Assembly (NCBI RefSeq): GCF_025370935.1
Contig: NC_133481.1
Span: 5,731,855 to 5,795,854 of the forward strand
Source of the DNA: Choristoneura fumiferana
Lineage: Eukaryota > Arthropoda > Insecta > Lepidoptera > Tortricidae
Length of the DNA stretch: 64,000 bases
Direction of reading: 5' to 3'
This document shows positions 1 to 11,150 of the stretch, one piece after another. Under the pieces are notes generated by a model. It worked only from the letters and a program-made list of their open reading frames with translations, did not search any database and was not told where the DNA came from. Position 1 is the stretch's first letter; each line of letters opens with the position of its first letter. The position numbers and the translations under genes are program-made.

Positions 1-221
1 TGATTGCCCGGCCGTTAATTACTGCGTCGGCTGTGACACATATGATGTCGGAGTGGAGATGCGTCCGTTCAATTAAATTTCGAGCACGACCTGCCAACCG
101 TATAAAAGCTTTTGGGAGGTATTTCTAATTATTATTTCTGGCATATCTGCCGACTGCTTTTAATTTGCCAATTAAAGGAATTTGTGGTTGCGGAGAGGCA
201 AGGTAATTCGTCGTAGTTTGG
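1..221. other. Unassigned single-copy-looking DNA
   Basis: No gene or repeat recognised. The stretch is less AT-rich than the DNA that follows and holds several homeodomain-like TTAATT/TAATTA words. It may be regulatory DNA, but only cross-species conservation could show that. Confidence 0.3.
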
Positions 222-223
222 TG

Positions 224-1797
224 ATATCGCACCTTCGGTGAGACAAGGGCACAATTGTCGAAAAACCCAAAAACGAGTTAAGTATACACAAAGTTCTAAA
301 AACTGTCTTTACATGGAGTAACAAAGACATCTATTAAATTCCGCGTTAAATCGCCAGAGGGCGAAAGTGACTTTGTCTCATTGGTGCGTTTCTTTGGTGT
401 ATGTTGGCACGACAAAATCTTATTAGCCAGTTGCGCGACAGCCCGCGAGTGAAGAGATCGTTTGCTGGAGTAACGAGGGCGTAAAGGTAAATATGCATTT
501 TGTTATTTAAATTTTTGGAAGAACAAAGTCACATTTGATGCACTTTTGCTTATAAAATGGTCACGCATTTGGAGATACAATAATTATGACTTTGTACTTC
601 CAATAACCTTAAAACTTTTATAGTCTTAAATTCAAATTCAGCCTTGTTATTCCATTCCATTAAAAAAAAAACAATGTCATATAAACAATTATGACCTTAT
701 TATTCCAATATTTGCTTGCAATAAAATAAATAATGACTATTAATGACGTTGTCGTTCCAATTATATTTTTATTTGAGCAGTCATAATTTACAATTATACT
801 CCATTTAATTTAAGGTTTGAATTAACGGTCAAATTGTAACACACGTTTCTCGGTAATTCGAACACAAATGGACTAAAAATACCTACGTGTAGGTACATTT
901 ATTAGCGGTATTTATTATGTTTTCATTATAAACAGAGCACAGCACTGCACGCACTGAGATTTTCATTCATTTTATTGCCATTTTAGCTGTTTTTCTAAAT
1001 GTGTATAATTTCCGTGTTAAACGCAGATTCAATCAGGTGGGTATCTTAGGAACTCTGAATGTCTTTTATCAATGCTCGGAGTAGCCATCATCAGACCACA
1101 GCCAAAGCACCGCTTAGTGAAGAACCAAGACATCAAAGTGACCTCATTTGTATGAAAGGTGGACTGTGGGCCATATTTTTTGCTGTGAGTGTATTAAGAT
1201 TTTTTTCTATGAAAATGACAGAAAAACTTTATAACAGTAAGTAATTGTTTTTGAAAAATATATTTTTTTGTTTTTAATTAAAGTATTTTATTTGTTTTAA
1301 ATAACTTTATTGTAATAAAAAAATGTAAAATCTACTAAGCATATACATCTACTAAGCTTTATTATAGTAGACAAGATTGCTGATTCCAAAGACTATTTCT
1401 ATTGATCTCTTGACTAAAGTAAACACAAAGTTCCTAGCCTTAATGTAAGTAATAAAAAATAAATATTTTATGAAAATTAACGAGTTTTTTTAACGAATAA
1501 TTAGTCGTAATTTTAGTTTAAACTTAGTCATAATTACAAATTGAATTAAATTTTGGTAGAACAAAGGCATATATGTACACCTTCGCTTAAAAAAAATAAT
1601 AATAAATGAATGAAGGGTTCCTAATTCCTATAAGCAATATTTCGCGATTCACAAAAGTATAAGGCTTTTTCCATGCGAAGATTAAAGCTATACGAGCAAA
1701 ACAATACAACATTGAACACAAAAAAATCTTAAAAATGTCTCTCCTGTAAAATCATAAAAAGTGTAGTAATGCCCTTGTCTCACCAAAGGTGCGATAT
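224..1797. mobile_element. Candidate foldback-type element bounded by 28-bp inverted repeats
   Basis: Positions 224-251 and 1770-1797 are inverted copies of one 28-bp sequence (27 of 28 bases match; core CACCTTYGGTGAGACAAGGG). The DNA between is AT-rich and contains many short related words (for example TTATGAC, CAATTAT, TCATAATTA) in both orientations. No transposase-like ORF is visible. A non-autonomous element of about 1.6 kb is the simplest reading. No target duplication was found, so two independent fragments remain possible. Confidence 0.45.
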
Positions 1798-1941
1798 GGT
1801 CTTCTCAAGGCAACGATAAGACCGCAACTTATTGCCTACTCTGCATTTTGCCTTTGTAGGTTAACTTATTGTATTGATTTGCTGTGATCAATAAAAAATA
1901 CCTATTTGTATTGTACTGTAATGTCTGATTTAATAAATAAA

Positions 1942-2185
1942 TATCATGGGACACTTGACACTAATTAACCTAGTCCCAAACTAAGCAAAGCTTGTACTTT
2001 GGATACTAGGCAACGGATAAACATACTTATAGGGATAAATACATACTTAAATACATATTAAGCATCCAAGACCCGAGAACAAACATTTGTATTATTCATA
2101 CAAATATCTGCCCCGGCCGGGAATCGAACCCGGGACGTCAAGCTTCGTAGTCAGGTTCTCTAACCACTTGGCCATCCGGTCGTCA
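1942..2185 (-). mobile_element. tRNA-derived SINE, family 1, full-length copy
   Basis: Read on the minus strand it starts with a tRNA-like head (A-box region TGGCCAAGTGGTTAGAG, B box GGTTCGATTCC), then a tRNA-unrelated body and an ATTT-rich tail. The 14-bp sequence ATTTAATAAATAAA lies at both ends (1928-1941 and 2186-2199). It may be a target-site duplication, although it overlaps the tail's simple repeat. The same family occurs at 15418-15680 and 39761-39972. The A and B boxes would act as an internal RNA polymerase III promoter; mobilisation would need a partner LINE. This is a SINE head, not a functional tRNA gene. Confidence 0.85.
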
Positions 2186-2691
2186 ATTTAATAAATAAAC
2201 TCTGAAGGACGCGTTTTCAGAAAGTCATTCATTATACCAACTTTATTTTAACGAATATCTAAACTATCTTTGAAAGAGATCAGGGACTGACAGGGACCTA
2301 CTGTGCCAATTAAATTAGCTTAGTTTAAGATGACGGTGCATTTATTGCACGTTTATTTTTTATTTGTTAAAGAAAGTTAATTTTAAGTGTGTATGTGTAC
2401 TTTAGTGATAAGCTTGAGATAGATATAAATAAAAGCTGAGGTAGCTACCTACATCTATTAGCAAGCCAATCTAATGTTTTGCACATTACCAAAGGTGAAA
2501 TTTCTTTTCTGAAAAATATGTGCTTTTGGTTATTAAAGTTTACTGGATGAGTTTAATGGCATCATCAAAGTTGTTCAAACAGCTAACATTTAACTTGACA
2601 ATCTATGCCAATCAAAATTCACCCCGCTATTTCAACTATTTGTATATAGCTTGGAGCTGAAATTAACAACTAAATAACCTGGTGTCACATG

Positions 2692-2962
2692 TGACGTTCT
2701 GAATCCCATTAATATTATAAAAGCGAAAGTTGACGGATTCGCATGAAATTTGGAACAGAAATTGTTTATATCTTATCTTCACTATAATGGCCTACTTTTT
2801 ATCACGATCAAAAGCATGGTTCCTGTAAGAGAGTTTTCCGTTTAAAAAACGCGCTATCGCTTCTTTTCCATCTCAAATGTCATTTATCAATATGATAAAA
2901 GAGAAAAAAAGGTAATCTGAGTTTAACGTGAGTAAAGCCGCGGGTAAAATCTATTACTATAC
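2692..2962 (-). repeat. Dispersed repeat, family F (diverged copy)
   Basis: On the minus strand one end reads like CCCGCGGCTTTACTCACG and the other ends in a TTTATAATATTAAT motif. The same start and end motifs bound the longer copy at 10036-10533. It has no coding potential. The class of the parent element is not determined. Confidence 0.5.
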
Positions 2963-3057
2963 TAAAGACTTAAAAGCGTCATTTACTCCTTTAGTCATCT
3001 CCTGTGACGGAGCCCTGGGCACGGAATATAACAACTTCTTAAAAAAACAGCATCAAA

Positions 3058-3345
3058 ACTAAAAGACAAATGGGGAAAGGCTTATTCCCAATTAATTTAT
3101 TGGCTAAAAGTAAACGTACAGATCTCAGTCATAAGAGCAGTGTCCATAAGGTTGAGAGGCTCAAGGAGGTACATTAAAGCCTGCGAGGACGGAGCTGGGA
3201 TTCTGTGAAGAATAGACTGCCATTGCCACCACACGAATTCAAGACATTCTCAAAAGACACCGACAGAATATTTACAAATATCACCCAAGTCGCTACCTAC
3301 TATTTTTGGTTTTTGTGATTGTATGATTTCGATCTTGCTGATCCG
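3058..3345 (+). pseudogene. Degraded coding-like remnant, probably from a transposable element
   Basis: A frame beginning at the AAATGGGG word near 3068 stays open for about 45 codons (K-W-G-K-A-Y-S start; a basic R-L-R-G-S-R-R-Y-I-K patch) and then meets a TGA near 3207. A second frame continues with P-L-P-P-H-E-F-K-T-F. The frame changes and stops point to a decayed gene rather than an active one. I do not recognise the family with certainty; a transposon or retroelement origin is inferred from the surroundings. Confidence 0.35.
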
Positions 3346-3390
3346 CCCCCCGCCACTTCTGTATTAAAACCTGATACAATAAATACAATA

Positions 3391-4920
3391 AATTGCATTA
3401 CTTTACTTAATAAATAACTTCCTGAGATAAACAGAACTGACATTTACCCATATTTTCAGTAGTAGTAGTAAACGTAATGTAACTATTATTATAATTAATA
3501 AAATATGGCTCTGCCCATTGAAGGACAATTTGCCAGTTTCAGTAGATTTTGCCGTTGTACGGTAAAAAAGTTCAAGAAAAAGAAATCCCACCAAAAACAT
3601 TCTGTAAAAAACTAGCCTAGTCTCGATGGAGCTGCTTGTTTATCTCTAAAAAGTAATGAAATCTAGACAAAGTCGTGCCAAGTCTAAGGTTCCTTACTGC
3701 GATTTCTTTATTATTATAGTTAATGTTGTGTGACTTGGCCGTTGACTTGTACCCACTCACGTATAAAAATTCGTTAAAAATACGTGACAAACGGGCGGAC
3801 AGGCAGCGATGTCTTATTTATTTATCTGTCAATGAAAAATTACAGCATTACAATTAAAAAATTACACAAAAAAAAAACAAAAATACATAAAACACCCAAG
3901 AAAGATGTAAGTACAAAAAAAACAAACAACAACAAGTCAGTGATTCGATCGCGTTTCTATCCGTTGGCTACGGGATTCCAAAACCGCCAGATTGTAAAAA
4001 TTATTGGAGTGAACTTCCAGCAAAAGTTATGACATCTTATCCTTTTTGATTTTTTTTATTTTTCTTGATGCAAAGGATATCTATTGCCGTTCAACGCGGC
4101 AACGCGGCAAGCGTGTTGGGCACCTTTGCGCCAGAAACGATTCGAGACGGTCTTTTTTTTATAATATAAAAAAAATATTTAAGGTAGTAGATTTATTATT
4201 TAGTAGTGTTTAGCTCTTAGGTTTAAGATTTTATTTTCTATAAGTTTATATTCTTAAATAAATTTGTTCTCCTTTTAAAAATTAGATTCGAGGTGAGTTA
4301 GCGGATACAAATACGTGTTCATGACATACGAGCGCAAAGGGTTTTATTCTATCTTATCACAAGCGCAGTAAACTAGCTTTGAAAACTCCATTGGGAATAT
4401 ACTTCTTGGAGAAAGGGGAAGACAAATGGAATCGTTCTTCACATCCCGAGGCGACAAATGCGAAAAAAATGTTTTAGCTTTAACTGCTGTGCAGTCGCAA
4501 ACACGGGACGAAAAGCCTACATCCTACACTTGGCACAAGTGGTTCTAAGTAGGTACTTAGATAAGTATATGCCTTTTGAAGCGACTAGTGTCGAAGTAAC
4601 CTTGGTATGGATCCGATTCAATACTGCCTTGATGCGAATCTATTGTTGCGATAGTAGATACCTACTATACATACATGAGGGTATTGGCATTTTACGAGTA
4701 TACTCTACATAGACTATTCAACTGCCAAATGCCGTGCAAAGCCCCAATTATTTATCTCGTTTTGTAAACTTCAAGAAGGCTGTATTCGAAGCAAGTTTGA
4801 ATGGCTTGAAAACGCGAAAAGCCTTCTGTGCATTCCTGCATTCCTATACTACGTTACTGTTAAGGCACTTATAACATTCAGATACGAACGGAGAGTTCTT
4901 GAAACTACTCTGTTTTATGA
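3391..4920. other. AT-rich unassigned DNA
   Basis: No gene, RNA gene or recognised repeat. The short ORFs are low-complexity (lysine-rich around 3850-3960). A small direct repeat of CAACGCGG lies near 4090-4110. Confidence 0.3.
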
Positions 4921-4925
4921 TTGTT

Positions 4926-5122
4926 TTTTTTGGAGTCATTTTGTATTTTTTATTTCAACTCCAAATTCGTTACTTTCACGGATATCCCGTGAAGCCATAT
5001 CAAAAATACAAACTGAGACATGGATGCACAGAAAAACCAGAAAAAGAGACTAGCGCTGGGAATCGAGCCCAGGTCCTCAGCAATCCGTGCTGCGTGCTAT
5101 AACCCCTACACCACCGCTGCTT
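4926..5122 (-). mobile_element. SINE family 2, minus-strand copy
   Basis: Its tail, middle (CAGAAAAACCAGAAAAAGAG) and tRNA-like region match the full-length copy at 28607-28909 in reverse orientation. The B box is visible in reverse as GGAATCGAGCC. It ends in a head-to-head junction with the plus-strand copy at 5147-5233. Confidence 0.75.
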
Positions 5123-5146
5123 AAGTAGCGTAGTGGAAAAAAGCAA

Positions 5147-5233
5147 TCTGAGATATGTGTGCATAGGAGAAATTCGTGTGTAGGCTCCTGTCCAACGGTG
5201 GTGTAGGGGTTATAGCACGCAGCACGGATTGCT
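5147..5233 (+). mobile_element. SINE family 2, 5' fragment in opposite orientation
   Basis: It carries the head (GAGATATGTGTGCATAGGAG) and the start of the tRNA-like part of family 2, then stops inside it. Positions 5196-5233 are the perfect reverse complement of 5079-5116, which makes a 38-bp-stem inverted repeat. A further scrap of the same stem (AATCCGTGCTGCGTGCTG) follows at 5237-5254. Confidence 0.7.
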
Positions 5234-5253
5234 GTAATCCGTGCTGCGTGCTG

Positions 5254-5784
5254 TGTGTCCGTTGACGACGGTATACATTAAACAACATTGTAAAAAGTAC
5301 AGCTTCTAAACCAGTCTACCATTAGGTCAAAACTTATGCACTAACTTGATGTAAAACTGACAGCATGTATGTAAAATAATGTACAATCTTATGGATAAAT
5401 TCAGTTACCAAAAAAACGTGTGTCCTGGCAATAATTAACACAATTAATCGTCTTATTTACATCTAGATTGACGTTAAGTTAATTAATTAAACTCTAGCAC
5501 CAACTTAATCAACGTACTCGAGAATGTAAATCATGGTTTAGAATGATTAATTGCCTTGATTCCTATCTACTGTACCTGTGTGTCTAGTTCAAGTATAAGA
5601 ATAAAATTTAGTTACTACCTAATGAAGGCTGTCTTCCTTCAAAATCTGCGTGGATCGCTTTTTCCCCTCTTGCGTTGAAAAGATTGAAAAATAACTTCAT
5701 TAATTAGTAATTTAAATAATAAGTTTTTAATTTAAGTTAGCTACAAAAAATAAGGATAAGCAGGAAGACAATGGTACCAATTAA
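5254..5784. other. AT-rich unassigned DNA
   Basis: No gene or repeat recognised. Confidence 0.3.
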
Positions 5785-6262
5785 AAATGCACTGGAGGGA
5801 AAAAATGTTTGGTTACTGTCAATATTACCAATTCTAGTTGAAAAGGTTTATTTTTTTCTCTAGATAGGATTATCTACTTACTTCATTAATGTAAAAAGTC
5901 ATGCACTTCTGGCTGACTCACTCATCAATGTCTCGCCCAAAACCTTGCATCTACTAGAAAGCTGAACTTTTACATAGAATTTTAATTTCCTTAAATTTTG
6001 AGACGATACATATGGACTTATTTTATTTTATGGAATTACCACGGAATAAGAAGTTCTGTGATGGGGGCCTAGTCGCGAGCACAAGCAGGCGAATAAAAAA
6101 ATATCAAAAACTGATTTACAAATATTCAATTTATTTTCTTCCATCTCGTGCCTGGAAACCCTCGGCTACGCTCAGTTTTCTTCTTTTGAATCGCTTGCTC
6201 GGGTTTTACTATAAGCACACACGCCAAACAGGAACTTTTCACGCTTGCATAACAAGTAGGTA
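5785..6262 (+). repeat. Dispersed repeat, family D/E (copy 1)
   Basis: It aligns by eye along its length with 47895-48425. Shared blocks are CTGGAGGGAAAAAA, TGTCAATATTACCAATTCTA, CTCACT(C/T)ATCAA and ATTCAATTTATTTTCTT, and both end with GCTTGCATAACAA. Its 3' 150 bases also resemble the ends of 9646-10015 and 32475-32849. No intact ORF. Confidence 0.6.
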
Positions 6263-6990
6263 ATTATTATTTACTAACAAACTTCAAAAAAACTTTCTCT
6301 TTTGCGACAATTAAATCCAAGTGGACCTTTTCATATTCGAAAAATTATTTAAAGTTCATAGAATAAGGGCTTTTTGGCAGCGCTTGCACATTGTAACTAA
6401 AGTCACGCAACATCTATATATCAACAATATATAATTTTGGGTGAGCAACAGACGCATATTAGTTGGTCAAGGACCGCCCTTCTTGGGCTTTAATGACAAT
6501 CGTGCAGAACCCCATAAAATCACTCGGCCAGAACCAACAAATCTCAGTTAGCGCACAGTAAGTTATATTGGACGTCTAAGCCCACAACAGTGGATTCTGC
6601 AAATACCAGCAAATAACTATTGGAAGCGACTGGCGTCTTTAGGAAAATCCTAGAGCTTCAATCGTCTAGTGTGATCGCGCTCCCCGGCATTCCGTCCGAT
6701 CATTTTGTGAGTAAAGTTGAACAGTATTTAAGCTCGAAACGAATGTTAAACCCCTATCTGAGATACTCGTACGGGGTTAAAAGTAAAAAGTACCTACTGG
6801 TTGGTGCTTGCGACTGTGCGAATAATTCGCTAGTCGCTATCCCGCGGGAATCTGCTGTCTCAAAGTTATGAACTACCTAAGTTCCAAATTTGATCAAAAT
6901 GTGTTCAGTATTTCTTATGTAAAAAAAGTGACACACACACACTCACTTGCAAAACTTTGCCTTTATATTACTGAACTATTTCTAGTACTA
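6263..6990. other. Unassigned DNA
   Basis: No recognised gene. A short CA-rich stretch lies near 6930-6945. The open frame at 6620-6871 has no recognisable domain. Confidence 0.25.
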
Positions 6991-6998
6991 ACAGTCTC

Positions 6999-7215
6999 TT
7001 AGGGCAAGAACACACTATGCGATTAGCCGCATAGTTTCCCGCGCTGTTTCTGTTCTGAGTATCACTAGATAAAGAGACGATGCGCTAAACCACTGCGACT
7101 AACCGCATAGTGCTTAGGAGCGCTAAGGTCAACCGCGGACAGACAGACGGGCAAGGCGAGACTATAAGTGCAAGAACGCACTATGCGTTTATCCGTACGC
7201 TTTAGCGCGCCATCT
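6999..7215. repeat. Inverted and direct repeats of a CACTATGCG-containing word
   Basis: The word GCAAGAACACACTATGCG at about 7002 recurs as GCAAGAACGCACTATGCG at about 7171. The segment CTATGCGATTAGCCGCATAG is itself nearly palindromic, and an inverted partner (GCGACTAACCGCATAGTG) lies at 7095-7112. It looks like a MITE or a pair of overlapping MITEs. Confidence 0.45.
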
Positions 7216-7250
7216 CTCTTCAGAGTACTGCTTGAGAAAGAGTAGGTAAG

Positions 7251-7994
7251 TTTTTCGCGTAATGTGTACGTAGTCTAAGGGTTTAGTACGGAATCCTAAA
7301 AACGAGTCGTTAGCAGTTGGCTTTGCTTTCCAATACTGAGTTAGTTATAATTACAGCTCCACGCGGGGCCTTGTTTTGAAATGTATACCAAGTTCCAAAG
7401 ACAAGTCACGTGTAAATATCATAGACATTAATTTTTCATGAAGGCCGGCGTGAAAAGTGAAAGCCACGCCTTGGATATTCGGGGTCGGTATGAGCTGGGC
7501 TGAGGGCCGACCTGATTTGTTATTTCTACACGACAAAAGTAAATGAGAATTGTCCTTAATTGGAATTGTAAATGAGTCTTGAGGCGCTTTCTTGTCGGTT
7601 GAACGCCCGTTCCGCCATCTCAGTTGAATAAACTGTGATGATTTCATTTAAATTTATGCAGCTTTTTGCGGATGGACCGAGGGCGGGAAGTTTTAAATTG
7701 GAACATATTTGGTTCTTGTGTGTTTTACCATCTCATTGTGTAGGTAAAGACACAACAATTTATTCCAAGACAGATAGATAGATAGACAGAAGACAAGATA
7801 TTCAAAGGAAGTCTAAAACCACGAAATTATTAAATCCGGCAGTTGAATTGAAGTTTACTAAATTACCTTGGTAATTCCCAAAAATTACATCTAAGATTTC
7901 ATTAACGTTGCACATGAAACACCCGCGTCTATGTCTCTAATCCTAGCAGTGGAAATTTTGAGATTTTATTCGAATGTCGGTACGGAAAGTATGT
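7251..7994. other. Unassigned, low-repeat DNA
   Basis: No gene recognised. The minus-strand open frame at 7351-7647 (98 codons) has no domain or splice support. The stretch is relatively GC-rich and free of the dispersed repeats seen elsewhere, so a non-coding regulatory role is possible. A GATA tetranucleotide run lies near 7772-7786. Confidence 0.25.
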
Positions 7995-8002
7995 GTTTTT
8001 CT

Positions 8003-8612
8003 GGGTTTACTAATGTTTCGGCGAAAATTATTTAGCAAATGATTAGCTCCCAAACTATTTATCCCATATTTTTATTATTAGGCGAAATGTTATTTTCCAA
8101 CTCAACGTTTCGCACTGACATAATTTCCCAGCTAATAATTTGATAAATTACTATTATGCAAATACCTGGAACTTTTTTAAGATGTAATTTATGTTTTCGT
8201 CAAATTTATTGATTGGAAAACTTTAAATTAGCAACAAATTCAACGGCCTCCAACTTACTTTCCTAGTGGCAGTTATCCTGGCTGGTATAAACAAACCTAA
8301 AAGATCCAAGTCGCTTCTGCTCCGAACCATCTTGCTCGCTCGCTTCGCTCGCTCGCACAAATTTTGAAGTAAAACTTTGCAATATAAAAATTGGCCAAAT
8401 GTTATTTGACAATTTGTTATTTGCCTAAGCCAATCATTTGCTACATAATTATTTGCCACATAAAAGTGTGATGAAGTAAAATTTTGCAATAGGTATAAAA
8501 ATGTTGCGAAATAGAAAAATGCGAAGTAATGCCAACGATTGATTTGCCAAATGAAACTTCGGCGAAAGGTTGGTTGCTAAGTGAAATTTGGCGAAATATA
8601 TTTCGCCGAAAA
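8003..8612 (-). mobile_element. Foldback-like element, family 2, copy 1
   Basis: Both arms consist of many short variants of GCGAAAT, GCCAAAT and GCAAAT spaced every 15-25 bases, running in opposite directions on each side of a GC-richer core (8220-8360, with a CTCGCTCGCTTCGCTCGCTC segment). The reverse complement is recognisable over its length at 54890-55529. The ends are flanked by GTTTTTCT (7995-8002) and GTTTTCCT (8613-8620), a candidate 8-9-bp target duplication. It has no transposase and is therefore non-autonomous. Superfamily placement (Foldback/MULE-like) is inferred from structure only. Confidence 0.6.
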
Positions 8613-8652
8613 GTTTTCCTAATTAAAATCCATTCAGTAGTCTTTGTGTGAA

Positions 8653-8715
8653 AGAGTAACAAACATCCATACACACACATCCATGCAAATTTTCTCGCGT
8701 TTATTATATTAGTGG
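8653..8715 (+). repeat. 3' tail fragment of family F
   Basis: It contains the GAGTAACAAACATCCATAC and TTATTATATTAGTGGGA motifs that end the family F copy at 10036-10533. Confidence 0.45.
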
Positions 8716-9640
8716 GAATATATTGGCGGCAGTCCAAAACGAGCTATTGTTACTGAAATAAAAACTTTTGGTACTTGAACAACCAAAAAAAAATATGAAA
8801 AAAGTAATTAAATATCTAATGGATATCGCGCGTGTTTTTTATTAATACATATTTTAAATTAGTCACTTTACTTCGAGCTAGTTTACTGCAGAGTTTAAAC
8901 TTCAGAGTTTAAACGCAATATAAAATTTGGCTTATACAGCAAAGCAACGCTATCCTAAAACTTTACCCACCATTAAGTAGTCAGTTGTGTTAAACTTTCA
9001 CTAAAAATAACATTAAACGGATACTTTAATAAAGTTATTTCTCTCGACACCTGATACCTCAATAAAACAAAAGCTTTTGATAAAGCGGTACTTGCCCTGG
9101 CCATAAAGGTAATGTGGCACCATGAAGGTGTCAACGACAAACGACCACCGTAATGATGCGCGGCCGAACGTGATCGAGCACTGTTTGACCATATAATAAC
9201 GCTTGCCAGTTCACCGCGATTATCAACATAATGTGCCACTCGTGAATCAAACGTAGCAAATATAATGAGGTGTCATATAGAGCAGGCGCCAAGGGAAGTT
9301 GCGTATGCAAAATTAAGGGACTTCTGTGCATAGTTTTGAACTCAGAAAAGCTTGCAAATTATGATTCTGAATGTTGCCAGGAGATCCGGTGGTCCATTTC
9401 TTTTATACCCCATCCCTTAAAATATCATGTAAATGGGCATGGAAAAGTATAAAAAAGCTTTTTAAAACTAGGTAGGTATTTAACCAATTCTTAGGCCTAG
9501 GAAATTACTAATTCATAAAGTAGACAGATACTAATTTTCGATAATTGTAATTAGTATTAATCACGGGTATTAATTAATAATATCATTGTATTTAGTATTA
9601 ATTAAATAAATAAATATAAGTTTTTTTTTACTTCTGTCAT
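8716..9640. other. Unassigned DNA
   Basis: No gene recognised. The overlapping small frames at 8973-9452 on both strands have no domain or codon pattern that supports them. Confidence 0.25.
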
Positions 9641-9645
9641 ATTAA

Positions 9646-10015
9646 TATGCGATTTGTATTGTAGCTACTGGACTCTTTTTATGGTTTTAAATGTAATTAT
9701 TATATTTGATAATAATCGGATTCTATTTTAAAAAATGTGTTTGTTTTGTAAACAGGTAGGTATATGTGGTTTTATTCTTATGTTACATTTAAATTATGTT
9801 CTCGCTGCTGAGGTGAAAAATTGTATGTGTCACACGAGACCAAAGTTTTTTTGCATCTCGTGTATTTCAATCCCTTGCTGATCTCAGGATTCTAACCTAG
9901 AATCACTCGCTAACGCTCGTGATTCAATTATAGAATCCTTCGCTTACTCGGGATTCAAAATCAACACTCGCAACAAAAAACAACTTTGCTCTCTTGTTGC
10001 ACAAATAACTATTAT
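9646..10015 (+). repeat. Dispersed repeat, family E, copy 1
   Basis: This 370-bp block recurs at 32475-32849. By eye the two copies differ only by one A in a poly-A run and one extra GTAG unit, with no substitutions seen. It contains the palindrome GATTCTAACCTAGAATC and an AACTATTAT end. Its 3' half is related to 48225-48425 and 6130-6262. No coding capacity. Confidence 0.8.
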
Positions 10016-10035
10016 GTTTTTTGATAACTATAAAA

Positions 10036-10533
10036 TTACTAGTGTTTATCCGCGGCTTTGCTCTAGTAAACTATTCGATCTAGTACCTAGTTACAACTGA
10101 AATTCCGGTAATTTACGAAATTCCCCTGGGAATTCCCAAAAATTATGCCGTGGTCTTCATTGAGGTTGTAACTGTCGAAAATTTCAAGACTCAACCCAGC
10201 GGTTGAAATTTCAAGACTATATCCCTGTCACGTGGGAATATCGGAGTAAAACGTAGCCTATACGTTATTCCAGAGGTCCAGCTATCTACATACCAAATTT
10301 CATGACTCTAAGCCCAGCGGTTGTTACTTCGAGATTTTATCCCTATCCCGCGGGAATATCGGAATAAAAAATAGCCTAAGTGTTATTCCAGACGTCCTGC
10401 TACCTATATACCAAATTTCATCCAAATCCGTCCAGCTGTTTCAGCGTGAAGGAGTAACAAATATACTCACTCACTCATTCACAAACTTTTGCATTTATAA
10501 TATTAGTTAGGATTTATAATATTAGTAGGATAT
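10036..10533 (+). repeat. Dispersed repeat, family F, longest copy
   Basis: It starts ACTAGTGTTTATCCGCGGCT and ends TTTATAATATTAGTAGGA, with a short internal duplication of the terminal motif (10496-10533). The body has two related internal segments (CAAATTTCATGACTCTAAGC and CAAATTTCATCCAAATCCGT; each follows a CGGGAATATCGGA-like word). This layout is common in moth and butterfly genomes; I do not assign it to a class. Confidence 0.65.
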
Positions 10534-11104
10534 TTTATTCCGTAAACATGTAAAGATAGTATTCAGAAAAAAATAAGAAAAAAAAACACGTCTTGAGACG
10601 TTAAATATTTCGCGGTTAATAAAATAAGTACAATGTAAATGAAAAGCACGATGTATGTAAGTTTCGGAAAATTGCATGGGAATTTAGTAAAATATTGGAA
10701 TTTTAATTCAATTGGCAGACTTAACGATGCGAGTGAAGCAGCGAGTAAAAGCTAGTATTTTATATGTTATCTACAGAGCAACTGTCTAGAACAACGATCT
10801 AAACTAAACTTCTTAATTGTACCTTTTTTTCCTTTTCACTAAAAGAAGTTTACCTTCGAAGTTTTGTTTTTCCGGACGCCGATAGCCAGTTTATCATGTA
10901 AGTATAGATAGTGCCACGAGAGTTGAAGTGAATGATTACACACACAGCTACATAAAGAACTGATTGCATAAAAGAAGAATGAATGAAATGAATGAGTAAA
11001 TGTCAAAATCCCACCGTCATTACATGACATGGTCTTGACTGCGTGACCTCAACTCTGGTGGCACTACCTATAAACTATTTTAACCATTTTCTCTGGATGT
11101 ATTA
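10534..11104. other. Unassigned AT-rich DNA
   Basis: No gene or repeat recognised. Confidence 0.25.
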
Positions 11105-11150
11105 TTATTATTTTTTTTTATTCGACTGGTTGGCAAACGAGCAAGTGGGT
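11105..11150 (+). repeat. 5' fragment of dispersed repeat family J
   Basis: TTATTCGACTGGTTGGCAAA and the following GCAAGTGGGT match the start of the copy at 29912-30210. The similarity then stops. Confidence 0.55.
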
